DNA of 64,000 nucleotides from the NCBI RefSeq assembly GCF_029338335.1, contig NZ_CP119796.1, one strand, 5' to 3'. Within the stretch, counting starts at the first letter, position 1; each line of letters starts with the position of its first letter. The notes below the pieces were generated by a model, which saw only the letters and a program-made list of their open reading frames with translations, had not been told where the DNA came from and did not search any database. Positions 1-8,907 of the stretch are shown here, piece by piece. The DNA is from Halomontanus rarus. GTDB lineage: Archaea > Halobacteriota > Halobacteria > Halobacteriales > Natrialbaceae. The translations under genes were made by a program, and so were the position numbers.

Positions 1-2
1 AG

Positions 3-77
3 AAAGCGAGTGTTCGCGCCCTCGAGCGAGCGATCGAAGAGACGGTGAGTTCCGACGGCTGTCGACGACCGCAGTGA
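3..77 (+). CDS. Possible 3' end of an upstream gene (partial)
   Basis: The first open frame entering the window reads about 24 residues (KASVRALERAIEETVSSDGC and a short basic tail) to a TGA at 75-77. It would form an amphipathic helix and has the third-position G/C bias of the region, so it may be the C-terminus of a gene that starts before the window. The other two forward frames are also open for a short distance, so the choice is uncertain. No function can be given. Confidence 0.25.
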   Translation, partial: KASVRALERAIEETVSSDGCRRPQ

Positions 78-177
78 GCGAACAGGCGCTCGCAAGGCGC
101 GCTACTAAACGTCACACCTGACGACAGTCAGGTCCCGCTAAGTAGCAGTTTTACGCGTGAATGATGTACGTGTGGTG

Positions 178-834
178 ATGTCGACGATTGCCGAGTTTCG
201 CCTCCCGACGGAGGATACGGCACTATCGGTCGCACTCGAGCGCGCACCCGATGCGACGGTCGAACTCGAGCCGTCGGTCTCGAAAACGCTTCCCTGTCTC
301 TGGATCTCGGACGCCGACCGCGAGACCGTCGAGAGCGCACTCGAGGCCGACCCGACGGTCGAATCGTTCGAATTGCTCGTCGAGACGGAAACGGATCGGC
401 GACTGCTCTACGACATCACGTTCGGCGAGGAGGCCCAGCGCGTCTGGGACGAACTCCTCGACGAGGGTGGGTCGTTGCTCGAGGCGACCGCGACCGCGGG
501 CTGGTGGCAGATTCGCATGCGGTTTCTCGACCGCGAGGAACTCTGCGAGACCAACGACCGGCTGGTCGAGTTCGGCGTTAACGCCGACCTCCGACGGATC
601 ACGGAACTCACCGACGACTCGAGGACGCACACGCGATTGACGCCCGAACAGCAGGAAGCGCTGTCGGCGGCGTTCGAACACGGCTACTTCGAAATTCCAC
701 GGCAGATATCGATGGAAGAACTCGCCGCCGAACTCGGAATCTCCCATCAGGCGCTCTCCGAACGACTGCGGCGAGCCTACGAGACGCTCGTCGACGCCGA
801 ATTACAACCGGCGAGCGACCGCCCCAATTCCTGA
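178..834 (+). CDS. Bat-like HTH-10 family transcriptional regulator
   Basis: A 218-residue protein of the haloarchaeal bacterio-opsin-activator-like family. The N-terminal two thirds (from MSTIAEFRLP) match the ligand/sensor-like domain usual in these proteins. The C-terminal part, about residues 155-208, is the HTH_10 domain, with LTPEQQEALSAAFEHGYFEI followed by an ISMEELAAELGIS helix-turn-helix. I chose ATG 178 rather than the in-frame ATG 157 because family members begin MxxIAEF and the extra seven residues look non-coding. It probably binds DNA as a soluble regulator. It has no PAS or GAF sensor domain, so its signal and targets are unknown. It stands alone, with a HalOD1 gene convergent downstream. 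Confidence 0.85.
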   Translation: MSTIAEFRLPTEDTALSVALERAPDATVELEPSVSKTLPCLWISDADRETVESALEADPTVESFELLVETETDRRLLYDITFGEEAQRVWDELLDEGGSLLEATATAGWWQIRMRFLDREELCETNDRLVEFGVNADLRRITELTDDSRTHTRLTPEQQEALSAAFEHGYFEIPRQISMEELAAELGISHQALSERLRRAYETLVDAELQPASDRPNS

Positions 835-916
835 GTTCGATCCCGCTCACGTCCGGATTGAGAGTCACGTTCACTTCTACTTCCGATTCGAGCGAGCGAC
901 AACGCTCGAGGCGACC

Positions 917-1213
917 CTACGACGAATCGGTCCCAGAGACTCTGATCTCGACCGTCTCCTCACACCACAGACTCACGTTCATCCCGTCGAACGCGAACTG
1001 GAGCGTGACGGGTGCATCACCGTCTTCTCGAAAGAGCGTATCGAGGGCGTCGGGATCGATCTGATCGTAGAGCGTCCGGTCGCCTCGAGTCAGCGCCTCG
1101 TCACTGTGGTCGTCGATCGCGCGCAACACGACGTTGCTCAGTGACGCGTTCTCCTCGCCGGGTCGGTACCGCCGTCGGACCACGCCGTCGTTCGCGTAGA
1201 GATCCTCGTTCAC
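917..1213 (-). CDS. HalOD1 output-domain small protein
   Basis: A 98-residue acidic protein. The pattern VVLRAIDDHSDEAL, then YDQIDPDALDTLF, then VTLQFAFDGMNVSLWCEETVEI is that of the HalOD1 output domain, a small Halobacteria-specific fold found alone or attached to receiver domains. Stand-alone copies are thought to take part in signalling outputs, but the biochemical role is unknown. It lies convergent to the Bat-like regulator, and a HAD hydrolase follows on the same strand with a 68-base gap downstream, so co-transcription is possible. A second HalOD1 gene lies at 50104-50406. Confidence 0.75.
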   Translation of the reverse strand: MNEDLYANDGVVRRRYRPGEENASLSNVVLRAIDDHSDEALTRGDRTLYDQIDPDALDTLFREDGDAPVTLQFAFDGMNVSLWCEETVEIRVSGTDSS

Positions 1214-1281
1214 GGATACGCGATACTGACGGCTGCCAGACGGGAAAATCGACGACCGTCATGTACAAGGTCGGCCGCAGA

Positions 1282-1917
1282 TCACGACAGTTCGTCGAAC
1301 GACGTGACCCGGTAGTCACCCAATACGCAGCGTCCGCGACGGTCGTGTCCGATACGTTCGACGTGGATCGCGTCGAGACCGGCGTTCCAGGCCGCTCCGA
1401 CGTCGTTCGAGCCGTCGCCGGCGAGGACGCCGCGGTGACCGTTGCCGGCGACGTCGATTTCCTGCATGACCTGCCGAACGGGTCCGGGATCGGGCTTCCA
1501 GCCCGTCTCTTCCGTACAGCAAACGATCCCGTCGAACCAGTCGCGAATACCCACCGCGTCGAGAACCGGGTCGGCCAGAAACTGCTGGCAGTGCGTGACG
1601 AGTCCGACCGGTACCTCGAGGTCGGCGACGAACGCGGCGTCCTCGTGGAGGTAGGTCTGTTCGGCCCGCACCAGCGGGTCCTCCTCCGCGTGGAAGGCCT
1701 CCCAGAACGACGCGGGTTCGATCCCCCACTCCCGGAGTTGCCGGTCGCGCGAGCCGGTGAGGCCGTTCCAGAGGATCCGCGCCTCTCGGTCGGTGAACCC
1801 GCGGCCGAGACGGTCGCCGACGGCGTCGAACACCTCGCGGGTGTAGGACCACTCGACGTCGATCAGCGTGCCGTCGAGGTCGAGCAGCCAGAAGTCGTAG
1901 GAAAGTGCCATAGCCAT
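1282..1917 (-). CDS. HAD superfamily hydrolase
   Basis: A 211-residue soluble hydrolase of the haloacid dehalogenase superfamily, phosphoglycolate phosphatase/beta-phosphoglucomutase-like group. Motif I is DLDGT with Asp13 as expected nucleophile and Asp15 as general acid. Motif II is around VGLVTHC, motif III is the Lys in TGWKPDP, and motif IV is GDGSNDVGAAWNAG, where Asp residues hold Mg2+. A helical cap lies between motif I and II (about 20-95). The substrate, a small phosphorylated metabolite, cannot be inferred. Two in-frame ATGs six bases apart (1917 and 1911) are equally possible starts. Confidence 0.85.
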   Translation of the reverse strand: MAMALSYDFWLLDLDGTLIDVEWSYTREVFDAVGDRLGRGFTDREARILWNGLTGSRDRQLREWGIEPASFWEAFHAEEDPLVRAEQTYLHEDAAFVADLEVPVGLVTHCQQFLADPVLDAVGIRDWFDGIVCCTEETGWKPDPGPVRQVMQEIDVAGNGHRGVLAGDGSNDVGAAWNAGLDAIHVERIGHDRRGRCVLGDYRVTSFDELS

Positions 1918-2036
1918 GGATTGTCTCGAATGTCCCTGCTGGACGACCTAGTAGGTCGGTCACGAGTAAGTGTGTATCGGCGCTTCGCCGTGTGTGATAC
2001 AGTGACGTACGCGTAGACGCACACCGAACACTCCGA

Positions 2037-2456
2037 TCACCCTTCCCCGCCCTCGCCCTCTCCTTCACCTTCGCCCTCGCCCTCGCCCGCGTCGACGACG
2101 AGCGACGACCCGAAGTACTTCGAGATCGCCTCGGTCACGGAGTCCGCCTTGAACGTCTCGAGCGAGTCGTCGATCTCGGCTTTCAGCGCTTCGAGGTACG
2201 CCTCGTCGGTGTGCAGACCGCGGAAGTCGACCGATTCGACGTTCGTCCCCAGTTTCTCGGAGAACAGCCGGCGGGCGTGGTCCTGATCGGCGACCTCGCC
2301 GCGCCAGAGCGTATCGCGGAAGAACAGCCAGCCGTCGGTGCCCGGACGGACCGCCTCGAGGAGACACCGTCGCTCCACGGTCGGCGACTCGAGGACGACG
2401 TCGTCGGCCTCGGGTTCGAGGCGGATTCGAACGCCGAATGCGTAGTGTGCGTCCAT
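2037..2456 (-). CDS. LWR-salt family protein
   Basis: A 139-residue acidic protein. The segment FFRDTLWRGEVADQDHARRLF matches the LWR-salt family, a Halobacteria-specific group named for its LWR motif and of unknown function. I place the start at ATG 2456 (MDAHYAFGVRI); the open frame runs further upstream but that part is basic and non-coding in style. The last 15 or so residues are a pure Glu-Gly alternation made by a degenerate six-base repeat (about 2040-2090), likely a slippage-generated tail. The pterin dehydratase gene lies upstream on the same strand. Confidence 0.7.
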   Translation of the reverse strand: MDAHYAFGVRIRLEPEADDVVLESPTVERRCLLEAVRPGTDGWLFFRDTLWRGEVADQDHARRLFSEKLGTNVESVDFRGLHTDEAYLEALKAEIDDSLETFKADSVTEAISKYFGSSLVVDAGEGEGEGEGEGEGGEG

Positions 2457-2562
2457 GCGCTGTCCATCTAGAATCGGCGCAACCGTATTCGATGTGCCTG
2501 TTCCTGCGTGTCGACGCGTGGTCCGTCTCGATTCTCCCGACTCGAGACGGACCACGCGTCAC

Positions 2563-2844
2563 TCAGGCCGAGTGCTCGGCGTCGATCAGTTCCGCCATCT
2601 CGATGTCCGCGTCCGTAATCCCGCCTTCCTCGTGGCTGGTGAGCCGGATTTCGACTTCCTCGTAGCCGATGATGATCTCGGGGTGGTGAAACTGCGCTTC
2701 GGCGATCTCGCCGACCATCTGCGCGAAGTTGACGCCGCGAAGGTAGTCGTCGAACTCGTAGGTGCGCGCGATCTCGTCGCCCTCGCGATCCCAGGTGTCG
2801 GGAAGCTGAGCGGCGATTTCGTCGTCAGAGAGTACGTCTGCCAT
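2563..2844 (-). CDS. 4a-hydroxytetrahydrobiopterin dehydratase (PCD/DCoH family)
   Basis: A 93-residue protein with the full pterin-4a-carbinolamine dehydratase signature: AEAQFHHPEIIIGYEEVEIR followed by LTSHEEGGITDADIEMAELID. The HHP pair and the later His form the pterin site of the family, which dehydrates 4a-hydroxytetrahydropterin after aromatic amino acid hydroxylation. In prokaryotes lacking such hydroxylases the family has also been linked to molybdopterin metabolism. No hydroxylase gene is nearby, so the in vivo pathway is open. Length is normal for the family. Confidence 0.9.
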   Translation of the reverse strand: MADVLSDDEIAAQLPDTWDREGDEIARTYEFDDYLRGVNFAQMVGEIAEAQFHHPEIIIGYEEVEIRLTSHEEGGITDADIEMAELIDAEHSA

Positions 2845-3100
2845 GTGCGCTCGAACGCAACCCAGTTAAATAATGATTGTGCCCGGCGTATCCGACGTGG
2901 CAATTAACTCGAGTGCGGATTCTCGATACCGACGGGTTCCGTCGTCGGTCGTCGGGTCCCGTGACGTATCGAAACCGCCGGTCGAGTGGCGTCGGTCGCT
3001 CTCGAGTGCCCGAGTCGACCCCGCGAGTGTTCTCTGAGACTCTTAGACGATGCACAGATGAAGCCGTGGGATAACCTCACCGGAATCGACTAGGATCGAT

Positions 3101-3283
3101 ATGAACACAGCACACTGTGGGGAATGCGAGTGGACCGCTACGGCAGACGCCTCGTGTCAGGACATCAACCAGGCGATGATCGACCACTACGTCGAGACGG
3201 GACACTCACCGATCGTCAGGGAGTCGGTTCTTCGAGAGGTACTGGCGTCGGCAGACGAGCCGGCACCCCGGACCGATCAGTAG
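3101..3283 (+). CDS. Small Cys/His-containing haloarchaeal protein
   Basis: A 60-residue protein beginning MNTAHCGECEWTA. CxxC at residues 6-9 with Cys19 and His residues near 29 and 36 could bind a zinc ion. Codon bias fits a real gene and the peptide resembles the many short zinc-finger-like proteins of Halobacteria. The function is unknown. It is isolated between the divergent pterin dehydratase and the convergent hemA. Confidence 0.6.
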   Translation: MNTAHCGECEWTATADASCQDINQAMIDHYVETGHSPIVRESVLREVLASADEPAPRTDQ

Positions 3284-3384
3284 TCGCCGCTCGTCCTGCG
3301 ATGGTTCTTCGGAAGCGTGACCGGACGAGACCGAACGCGAGCGGATAGGATAGTCGAATTCGGACTCGACTTCGAGTTCAAATT

Positions 3385-3407
3385 CGAACGCGAACGCGAA
3401 CGCGAAT
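3385..3407. repeat. CGAACG hexamer tandem repeat in spacer
   Basis: Three tandem copies of CGAACG plus a partial unit, inside a longer 3356-3440 stretch of degenerate six-base repeats (gactcg, gagttc, gatatc). It lies in the spacer between the small Cys/His protein and the 3' end of hemA. Confidence 0.7.
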
Positions 3408-3446
3408 CGAGTTCAAGGTCGATATCGATATCGAGAGAAAGAACAC

Positions 3447-4796
3447 TCAATCGTCGTCGATCGCTCCGAGTGACGTCCTGGTACCGAACTCCGACCCCGA
3501 TCTCGATCCCGACTCGAGGACCGACGCCGGCACTTCGGGTCCGAATTCGGGATCGAACAGCTGGAGAGCGGTGTTGATCGTGCTCCAGTCGTCCTCGGCG
3601 GCGGCCTCCCGGAGACTCTTGGTCGGCGGCGCGAGGAGCTGGCCGACGAGCGAATCGGCCATCGATTCGACAATTTCACGCTGTTCGTCGGTCACCGCGC
3701 CGTCCTGACTCGCCTCGAGTCGGGAGATCGCCGTCTCGATCTCGCGCTGTTTGACCCGTTCTGCGCTCTCGTACATCGCGGCGATGACCTCGTCGGCGCG
3801 CGTTCGCTTGTACTGCTCGAGGAGGAGCGCGAACTCCTCGTCGATCATCGCCTCGACCTCGCCGGCGGCGTTGGCGCGTTGTTCGCGCGTCCGTTCGGTA
3901 ACCGTCTCGAGGTCGTCGAGATCGTAGACGGTCACCGACGGGAGCGACGCCGCGGTCGGACAGACGTCCCGGGGTTGGCCGAGGTCGACGACGACCTGTT
4001 CGCGGTCGACTGCGTCCAGATGCCGGGGCACGAGGACTGGCTCGGCGCTGCCGGTCGCGGCCACGACGACGTCAGCCCGGGAGGCGATCGTGTCGATCGC
4101 CTCGAGCGCGACGGCGTCACCCTCGGCTCCGAGTTCCGAGACGACGTGGTCGGCGTGAGAGACGGTCCGATTGGCGACGATCACCTCACTCGCCCCGGCG
4201 TCGTCGAGGCTGCGGGCGGCGAGCCGTCCCATCTCGCCGGCGCCGACGACGAGCGCGGTCGTTCCCTCGAGACCGCCGTCGACGTCGGCGGCGGCCAGCG
4301 TCGTCGCGGCCGAGCCGAGCGAGACGATCCCCTCGTTGATCGACGTCTCGGTTCGGGCGCGTTCGCCGACGTGGATCGCCTTCGTGACGGCGGTTTCGAG
4401 CATCGGACCAATCCCGCCCGACCGACGGGCGTCCTCGTAGGCGTCGCGGACCTGTCCGATGATCTGGTCCTCGCCGACGACGACCGACTCGAGGCCGGCG
4501 GCGACCCGCAGCAGGTGACGCAGGCTCTCGTCGTGGTCGGTCCAGCAGACGGCGTCGCCGTCAGCGTCGGTGAATACGTCCTCGAGTGCGGCCTGACCGA
4601 CGGCGGCGTCGGGGGCGACGACGTAGGCTTCGACGCGGTTGCACGTCGAGAGCACGAACGCCTCCTCGATCTCCGGGCGCGTCAGGAGCGTAGCGACGGC
4701 GGCCGATTGACTCTCGGGGCTCGCGTCGGCGATGTCGTCGACGCCCGCAGCGTCGTGTGTGACGCGCGCGCTCGTGACGACACCGGCGCCCATCAT
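3447..4796 (-). CDS. hemA: Glutamyl-tRNA reductase
   Basis: A 449-residue enzyme that reduces glutamyl-tRNA(Glu) to glutamate-1-semialdehyde with NADPH, the first committed step of tetrapyrrole synthesis. The catalytic Cys lies in LSTCNRVEAY (Cys52). The RHLLRVAAGLESVVVGEDQI region follows, then the NADPH-binding GAGEMGRLAARSL and the helical dimerisation domain. A Ser/Gly-rich tail after about residue 415 is extra. The start ATG (4796-4794) overlaps the TGA of the preceding precorrin-2 dehydrogenase gene (ATGA), indicating translational coupling, as in other haloarchaeal heme clusters. Confidence 0.97.
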   Translation of the reverse strand: MMGAGVVTSARVTHDAAGVDDIADASPESQSAAVATLLTRPEIEEAFVLSTCNRVEAYVVAPDAAVGQAALEDVFTDADGDAVCWTDHDESLRHLLRVAAGLESVVVGEDQIIGQVRDAYEDARRSGGIGPMLETAVTKAIHVGERARTETSINEGIVSLGSAATTLAAADVDGGLEGTTALVVGAGEMGRLAARSLDDAGASEVIVANRTVSHADHVVSELGAEGDAVALEAIDTIASRADVVVAATGSAEPVLVPRHLDAVDREQVVVDLGQPRDVCPTAASLPSVTVYDLDDLETVTERTREQRANAAGEVEAMIDEEFALLLEQYKRTRADEVIAAMYESAERVKQREIETAISRLEASQDGAVTDEQREIVESMADSLVGQLLAPPTKSLREAAAEDDWSTINTALQLFDPEFGPEVPASVLESGSRSGSEFGTRTSLGAIDDD

Positions 4797-5479
4797 TTCG
4801 TCTCACCTGGGTTAGTTTCGTTCGGATCGGTAGAGAGAGACCCATCCGTGGCGAACACGTCCTCGATCACTTGTCGGCTATTGGAAGTACCCGTACGTAA
4901 AGTTGTCCAATGCTCCGGAGAATTGACGAGGTCGGTCACGATCTTTCGGCGACGATCCGGCGAAATGTCACGGTCTTTGAGTTCGTTCCGCACCGCTGAA
5001 ACGGCGGTCGCCATCTCGCCGGCCCCGTCGAGGGTCTCCTCGAGTTCCTGGCGGAGGTACTTGCTCACTGCGGGTGCGGTGCCGCCGGTCGCGATCGCGA
5101 CGATCACCGGGTCCTCCCGAACGGTCGCAGGGACGACGACGTCGCGGTGATCGCGCTCTCCGTTGCCGGCACGATCCGCGCGGTTGACCAGCACGCCGCG
5201 CTCGCGGGCTGCTGCGACGACCGCCTCGTTGATCTCCTCGTCGTCGGTCGCGGCGACGACCAGCGCGGGGCCGATACGCTCGAGCCAATCGCCGATCTCC
5301 CGCACGTCGGGCGCGGCCCGAACTCGTTCCGCGCCGCCGAAGTCGGCGGCGGCGAACTCGGGGCTAACGACGACGACGCGGGCCTCGCGGGTGAACCGGC
5401 GGGCTTTGCGAGCGCCGACGGGGCCGCCGCCGAAGACGAGGACCGTCGCGTTCGAAAAGTCGTGGAGAAGTGGGATCAT
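4793..5479 (-). CDS. Precorrin-2 dehydrogenase (siroheme synthase, bifunctional-type NAD domain)
   Basis: A 228-residue protein starting MIPLLHDFSNATVLVFGGGPVGARKARRF. This is the NAD-binding N-terminal domain of the CysG/Met8p/SirC family that oxidises precorrin-2 to sirohydrochlorin. The VVAATDDEEIN and VNRADRAGNGERDH segments are typical, and TGGTAPAVSKYLRQELE is the conserved substrate-side helix. A separate ferrochelatase or CbiX would be needed if this copy only dehydrogenates. It is coupled to hemA and sits downstream of the siroheme decarboxylase, so the cluster feeds siroheme to heme. Confidence 0.92.
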   Translation of the reverse strand: MIPLLHDFSNATVLVFGGGPVGARKARRFTREARVVVVSPEFAAADFGGAERVRAAPDVREIGDWLERIGPALVVAATDDEEINEAVVAAARERGVLVNRADRAGNGERDHRDVVVPATVREDPVIVAIATGGTAPAVSKYLRQELEETLDGAGEMATAVSAVRNELKDRDISPDRRRKIVTDLVNSPEHWTTLRTGTSNSRQVIEDVFATDGSLSTDPNETNPGETK

Positions 5480-5681
5480 GATCGTGTTCGTGGTCGTTGT
5501 CGGGGTGGTGTTCGTGATCGCAGCAGGTGTGAACCGAGTTGTCGCATACAGTCAGTATGTGGGCATAGGTTCGTCGATATCGTCGTGAACGTGTTCGGGC
5601 CCCCGTCCGGTACGGTGGTTCGAGCTCGAACCCGGACTCGAATCCAGACGCGGATCCGGGTCGAACGCCAGTCGAAACCGC

Positions 5682-6752
5682 TCACCTCGAGTCTCGATCC
5701 TCGGTGTTCGCGTCGGCGCGCTCGTCGATCCTGATACCGGTCTTTTTCAGGATCTGGGTCGAGAACAGGGTGTCCCAGTCCTCGGTTTCGACGTCCCAGT
5801 ACTCGCTCATCGTCTCGCGGACCTGTTCGACGCGGCGGTCGCTCTCTTCCTCGCTGCGGCCGTGGGTCATCGCGAAGACGTTGTAGGGCCAGACGCCCTC
5901 GTGGCGCGGGCGCTCGTAACAGTGGGTGACGAACGGCAGCGAGGCGACGTTCGGTCCGACCTCGCTCACCAACTCGTCTGGAACGTTCCAGACCGTCATC
6001 CCGTTTTCCGTGTAGCCCAGCGCGTAGTGGTTCGGGATGACGCCGATCCGACGGATCTTCCCTTCCAGATCGAAGCGCGCGACCGTCTCGAGGACCCACT
6101 CGAGATCCTGTTCGATCGCCTCGGCGATGTCGGTGTAGGGGGTCGCGGTGAGCGGAAATCCGTCCTGAATCTCGAGGATGAGGTCGCGCTCGGCTGGCGT
6201 CAACGTCGACTCGTCGGTCGGCGTCACGTCGGGGCCGACGTGCGTGAGGTCGAGGCCGTCCACGAGCGGGCCGTCGACGGAGAACTTTGCCTCGACGCGA
6301 AACTCCTGCAGTTTCGGCAGGTTGTACGTCTCCTGACCGGTTTCGGCCTCGATCGCCGAGAGAACTTCGTCCACGCGCTCGCGGTCGGCGACGCTCACGA
6401 CGAACCAGACGTTCAGGTGGGGGTGCTCGCGCTCGTAGTTGTGTGCCACTTCGCGGTGGGCGTTGACGCGCTCGACGACCTCGTCGAATCGCTCCTCGGG
6501 GGCGTGCATCGCGACGAGCGTCGCCGCTCCGCCGATCTCCTGCGCGTTGACGAGTGCACCGAATCGAGAGAGGACGCCGCGATCGTCCAGATCGCGGACG
6601 GTCTCGAGGAGGTCGGCGGCGGTCACGTCGACTCCGTGTTCTCGCATGGCCGCTGCTGCGGGTTCGAACGGCGATTCGGTGACGGGAAACCCGCCCTGAA
6701 AGGCGTTGACGACGGCCCGATCGCGTTCCGAGAGGTCGACGTCGGCGTGCAT
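5682..6752 (-). CDS. ahbAB: Fused siroheme decarboxylase AhbA-AhbB
   Basis: A 356-residue protein made of two Lrp/AsnC-like repeats: the first from LSERDRAVVNAFQGGFPVTE, the second from LTPAERDLILEIQDGFPLTA. Each has a winged helix and a ferredoxin-like domain. AhbA and AhbB are normally separate subunits that decarboxylate siroheme to 12,18-didecarboxysiroheme in the alternative heme pathway; in Halobacteria they occur fused. The second half carries FVTHCYERPRHEGVWPYNVF with His residues likely near the substrate. I use ATG 6752 (MHADVDLSERD) because the upstream in-frame extension is basic. A 202-base spacer separates it from the precorrin-2 dehydrogenase gene. Confidence 0.9.
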   Translation of the reverse strand: MHADVDLSERDRAVVNAFQGGFPVTESPFEPAAAAMREHGVDVTAADLLETVRDLDDRGVLSRFGALVNAQEIGGAATLVAMHAPEERFDEVVERVNAHREVAHNYEREHPHLNVWFVVSVADRERVDEVLSAIEAETGQETYNLPKLQEFRVEAKFSVDGPLVDGLDLTHVGPDVTPTDESTLTPAERDLILEIQDGFPLTATPYTDIAEAIEQDLEWVLETVARFDLEGKIRRIGVIPNHYALGYTENGMTVWNVPDELVSEVGPNVASLPFVTHCYERPRHEGVWPYNVFAMTHGRSEEESDRRVEQVRETMSEYWDVETEDWDTLFSTQILKKTGIRIDERADANTEDRDSR

Positions 6753-6894
6753 GAGCGATGCTCGGAACCGGCAGGGCATAAGGGAATCGGCATGGGGCCG
6801 TCCACAGCGGTACTCGCGGGTTCGGGACGCCGACCACGTCCACGTCCACGTCTACATCCCGACTACGACTACGATTACGACACCGGCCGACCAC

Positions 6895-7308
6895 TCACTC
6901 GAACTCGGCGGAGACGACGCCGGTTACGTCGTGACCGAGCGCGCGGATATCCTCGAGAATGGCCTCGTGGTCCGCGCTCGCCTCGTAGTAGATGACGATG
7001 TCGAACGTCCCCTCTCGAAGCAACTGCTGGCACTCCCAGACGAACGACTCGTCCTCGAGGGTCCGTCCCTGGTGCTGGTTCGACGAGAAGTCGGGGTCGT
7101 CGTTACCGGAGTAGACGTAGCAGTTGCGGGGGTCGTGACCCGCGTGTTCGGCGATGACGTCACCGACGTCGATCGTCGCCTGCATCATTTGCACGTCCTC
7201 CTGTGATCCGTACTCGGTGCGGACGATCGCGCCGTTGAGTTCGATCTCGCCCGGCTCGAGCAGTGCCTTCGTTCGTTGATAGAGGTCGTCGTCGATGACG
7301 TCTGCCAT
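6895..7308 (-). CDS. Haloarchaeal conserved protein (DUF5778-like)
   Basis: A 137-residue acidic soluble protein starting MADVIDDDLYQRTKALLEPG. It matches, from memory, a Halobacteria-only family annotated as DUF5778. No catalytic motif is evident. The middle has a CYVYSGNDDPDFSSNQHQGR loop and the end is a beta-alpha-beta segment (FDIVIYYEASADHEAILEDI). It is the gene upstream of ahbAB on the same strand, separated by a spacer of short repeats, so a role in heme metabolism is possible but not shown. Confidence 0.7.
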   Translation of the reverse strand: MADVIDDDLYQRTKALLEPGEIELNGAIVRTEYGSQEDVQMMQATIDVGDVIAEHAGHDPRNCYVYSGNDDPDFSSNQHQGRTLEDESFVWECQQLLREGTFDIVIYYEASADHEAILEDIRALGHDVTGVVSAEFE

Positions 7309-7479
7309 TGCTCACGGCGAGGGTTTCCGAGCCCATAGCCGTCACGGTTCGCGGACGGCGAGTGCGACGAAAGTGCGCGTGATTGTTACACAGACACATA
7401 CTATCGAAATTGATTGTGCCGAAAAATCACGTGAACGAACACACAAGACACATGGTCGTCGGTCGTGTCGACACGAGTG

Positions 7480-8463
7480 ATGAGCGGCTGGTTCCATCGA
7501 CGTGTTTACTCGGCCTACGAGCAACTGCTGGCTCGAGAGATCGACGGTGCACCGACGCACGTGGCAGTCATTCAGGACGGCAACCGCCGCTACGCGCGCC
7601 AGTCGGGAAAAGAGGCCTCCGACGGCCACCGCGAAGGTGCCGAGACGACCGAGCGCGTCCTCGAGTGGTGTCAGGACGTCGGCGTCGAGGAACTGACGCT
7701 ATACACCTTCTCGACCGAGAACTTCGATCGGCCGCCCGAGCAAAACGAGGCGCTGTTCGACTTGCTCTGTGACAAACTTCACGAGTTCGCCGACGCCGAC
7801 CGAGTCCACGAGAACGGCGTCTGCATTCGCGCCATCGGCGATATCGACCGTCTGCCGCCGCGAGTGCAAGATGCGATCGACTATGCACAGGAACGGACCC
7901 GAGAATACGACAATTTCGTGCTCAACATCGCGCTCGCCTACGGCGGGCGCTCGGAGCTTCTGGAAGCGACCCGCAGTATCGCCCGCGACGTCGAGGCGGG
8001 CGATCTCGAGCCGGCGGACGTCGACGTCGAGACCGTCGAACGGCGACTCTACGGCGAACCCGTCCGCGACGTCGACCTCATCATCCGCACGGGCGGTGAC
8101 GAGCGCACGTCGAACTTCCTGCCGTGGCACGCCAACGGCAACGAAGCCGCCGTCTTCTTCTGTACGCCCTACTGGCCCGAGTTCTCGAGAGTCGACTTCC
8201 TTCGAGGAATCCGCACCTACGAGCACCGCGAGGCATCCTGGCGACGCACGCGAGCGCGGCGGGCACTGGCCTTACTCGGCGCGATGAGCGAACCCGAACT
8301 CGCCGACGCTCGGTCGATCGTCTCCCGCTTTCGCGATTCGCTTCCGACCGGCGAGCGCCCGACCGAAGACGACCTCGGCACACTCGAGACCGGAGACGAG
8401 ACCGAAACTCCCGTCGAGGACTCGAACGGAACGGGCAATAACAACAGTCGAATCGCCGACTGA
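7480..8463 (+). CDS. uppS: cis-Prenyltransferase, catalytic-type subunit (UppS family)
   Basis: A 327-residue undecaprenyl/polyprenyl diphosphate synthase homologue. The catalytic HVAVIQDGNRRYAR motif is intact (Asp33), followed by YTFSTENF and the substrate motif IIRTGGDERTSNFLPWHANG. Such enzymes add isoprenyl units in cis to make lipid carriers for N-glycosylation. The usual C-terminal RRFG motif is missing: after FLRGIRTYEHREASW the chain goes into an Ala/Arg helix and about 60 disordered acidic residues. Start ATG 7480 (MSGWFHRRVYSAYE) is preferred to an upstream GTG at 7465. A second homologue with the opposite motif pattern lies at 8904-9509. Confidence 0.93.
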   Translation: MSGWFHRRVYSAYEQLLAREIDGAPTHVAVIQDGNRRYARQSGKEASDGHREGAETTERVLEWCQDVGVEELTLYTFSTENFDRPPEQNEALFDLLCDKLHEFADADRVHENGVCIRAIGDIDRLPPRVQDAIDYAQERTREYDNFVLNIALAYGGRSELLEATRSIARDVEAGDLEPADVDVETVERRLYGEPVRDVDLIIRTGGDERTSNFLPWHANGNEAAVFFCTPYWPEFSRVDFLRGIRTYEHREASWRRTRARRALALLGAMSEPELADARSIVSRFRDSLPTGERPTEDDLGTLETGDETETPVEDSNGTGNNNSRIAD

Positions 8464-8541
8464 GAGAGCGAGAGAGTGTGTGACACATAGTGGCATGCCG
8501 AAACACAGGTTTTATTTCACCAGCCGCCGTTTCCGTTGGTA

Positions 8542-8907
8542 ATGGCCAACAGGAACGAGACGATCGGCGTCGAACAGTTCGTCCGACTAACAGGAATCTC
8601 GGCCGACGAAACGTACCGCCTGCTGGCGAACGAGTGCACTCGTGCGACGATCCGCGTCCTGATCGAGAGCGAACGGACGCTGTCACTCGATCGCATCGCC
8701 GAAGCCGTCGCCGAACGAAAACTGGCCAATCGGCCCGACGAAACGGTCCGGCGGATCCGAATCGCGCTGGTTCACAGTACCCTGCCGCAACTCGAGGCAC
8801 ACGGACTGGTAACGTACGATCGAGACCGAAAACGGGTTCGCGTCGAGTCGCCGAGCCTCCAACTCGACGGGGCCCTCGACACGGTCGCCTCACCCGGTCG
8901 GTCCTAG
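8542..8907 (+). CDS. Winged-helix regulator (DUF7344-like)
   Basis: A 121-residue protein starting MANRNETIGVEQFV. A single winged-helix domain spans about residues 25-105: TRATIRVLIESERTLSLDRI, an AEAVAERK helix, then HSTLPQLEAHGLVTYDRDRK for the recognition helix and wing. It resembles the DUF7344 family of haloarchaeal DNA-binding proteins, also seen at 27279-27632. It lies between the two cis-prenyltransferase homologues. Its stop shares the CTAG tetranucleotide with the stop of the convergent uppS-like gene. Target genes are unknown. Confidence 0.75.
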   Translation: MANRNETIGVEQFVRLTGISADETYRLLANECTRATIRVLIESERTLSLDRIAEAVAERKLANRPDETVRRIRIALVHSTLPQLEAHGLVTYDRDRKRVRVESPSLQLDGALDTVASPGRS

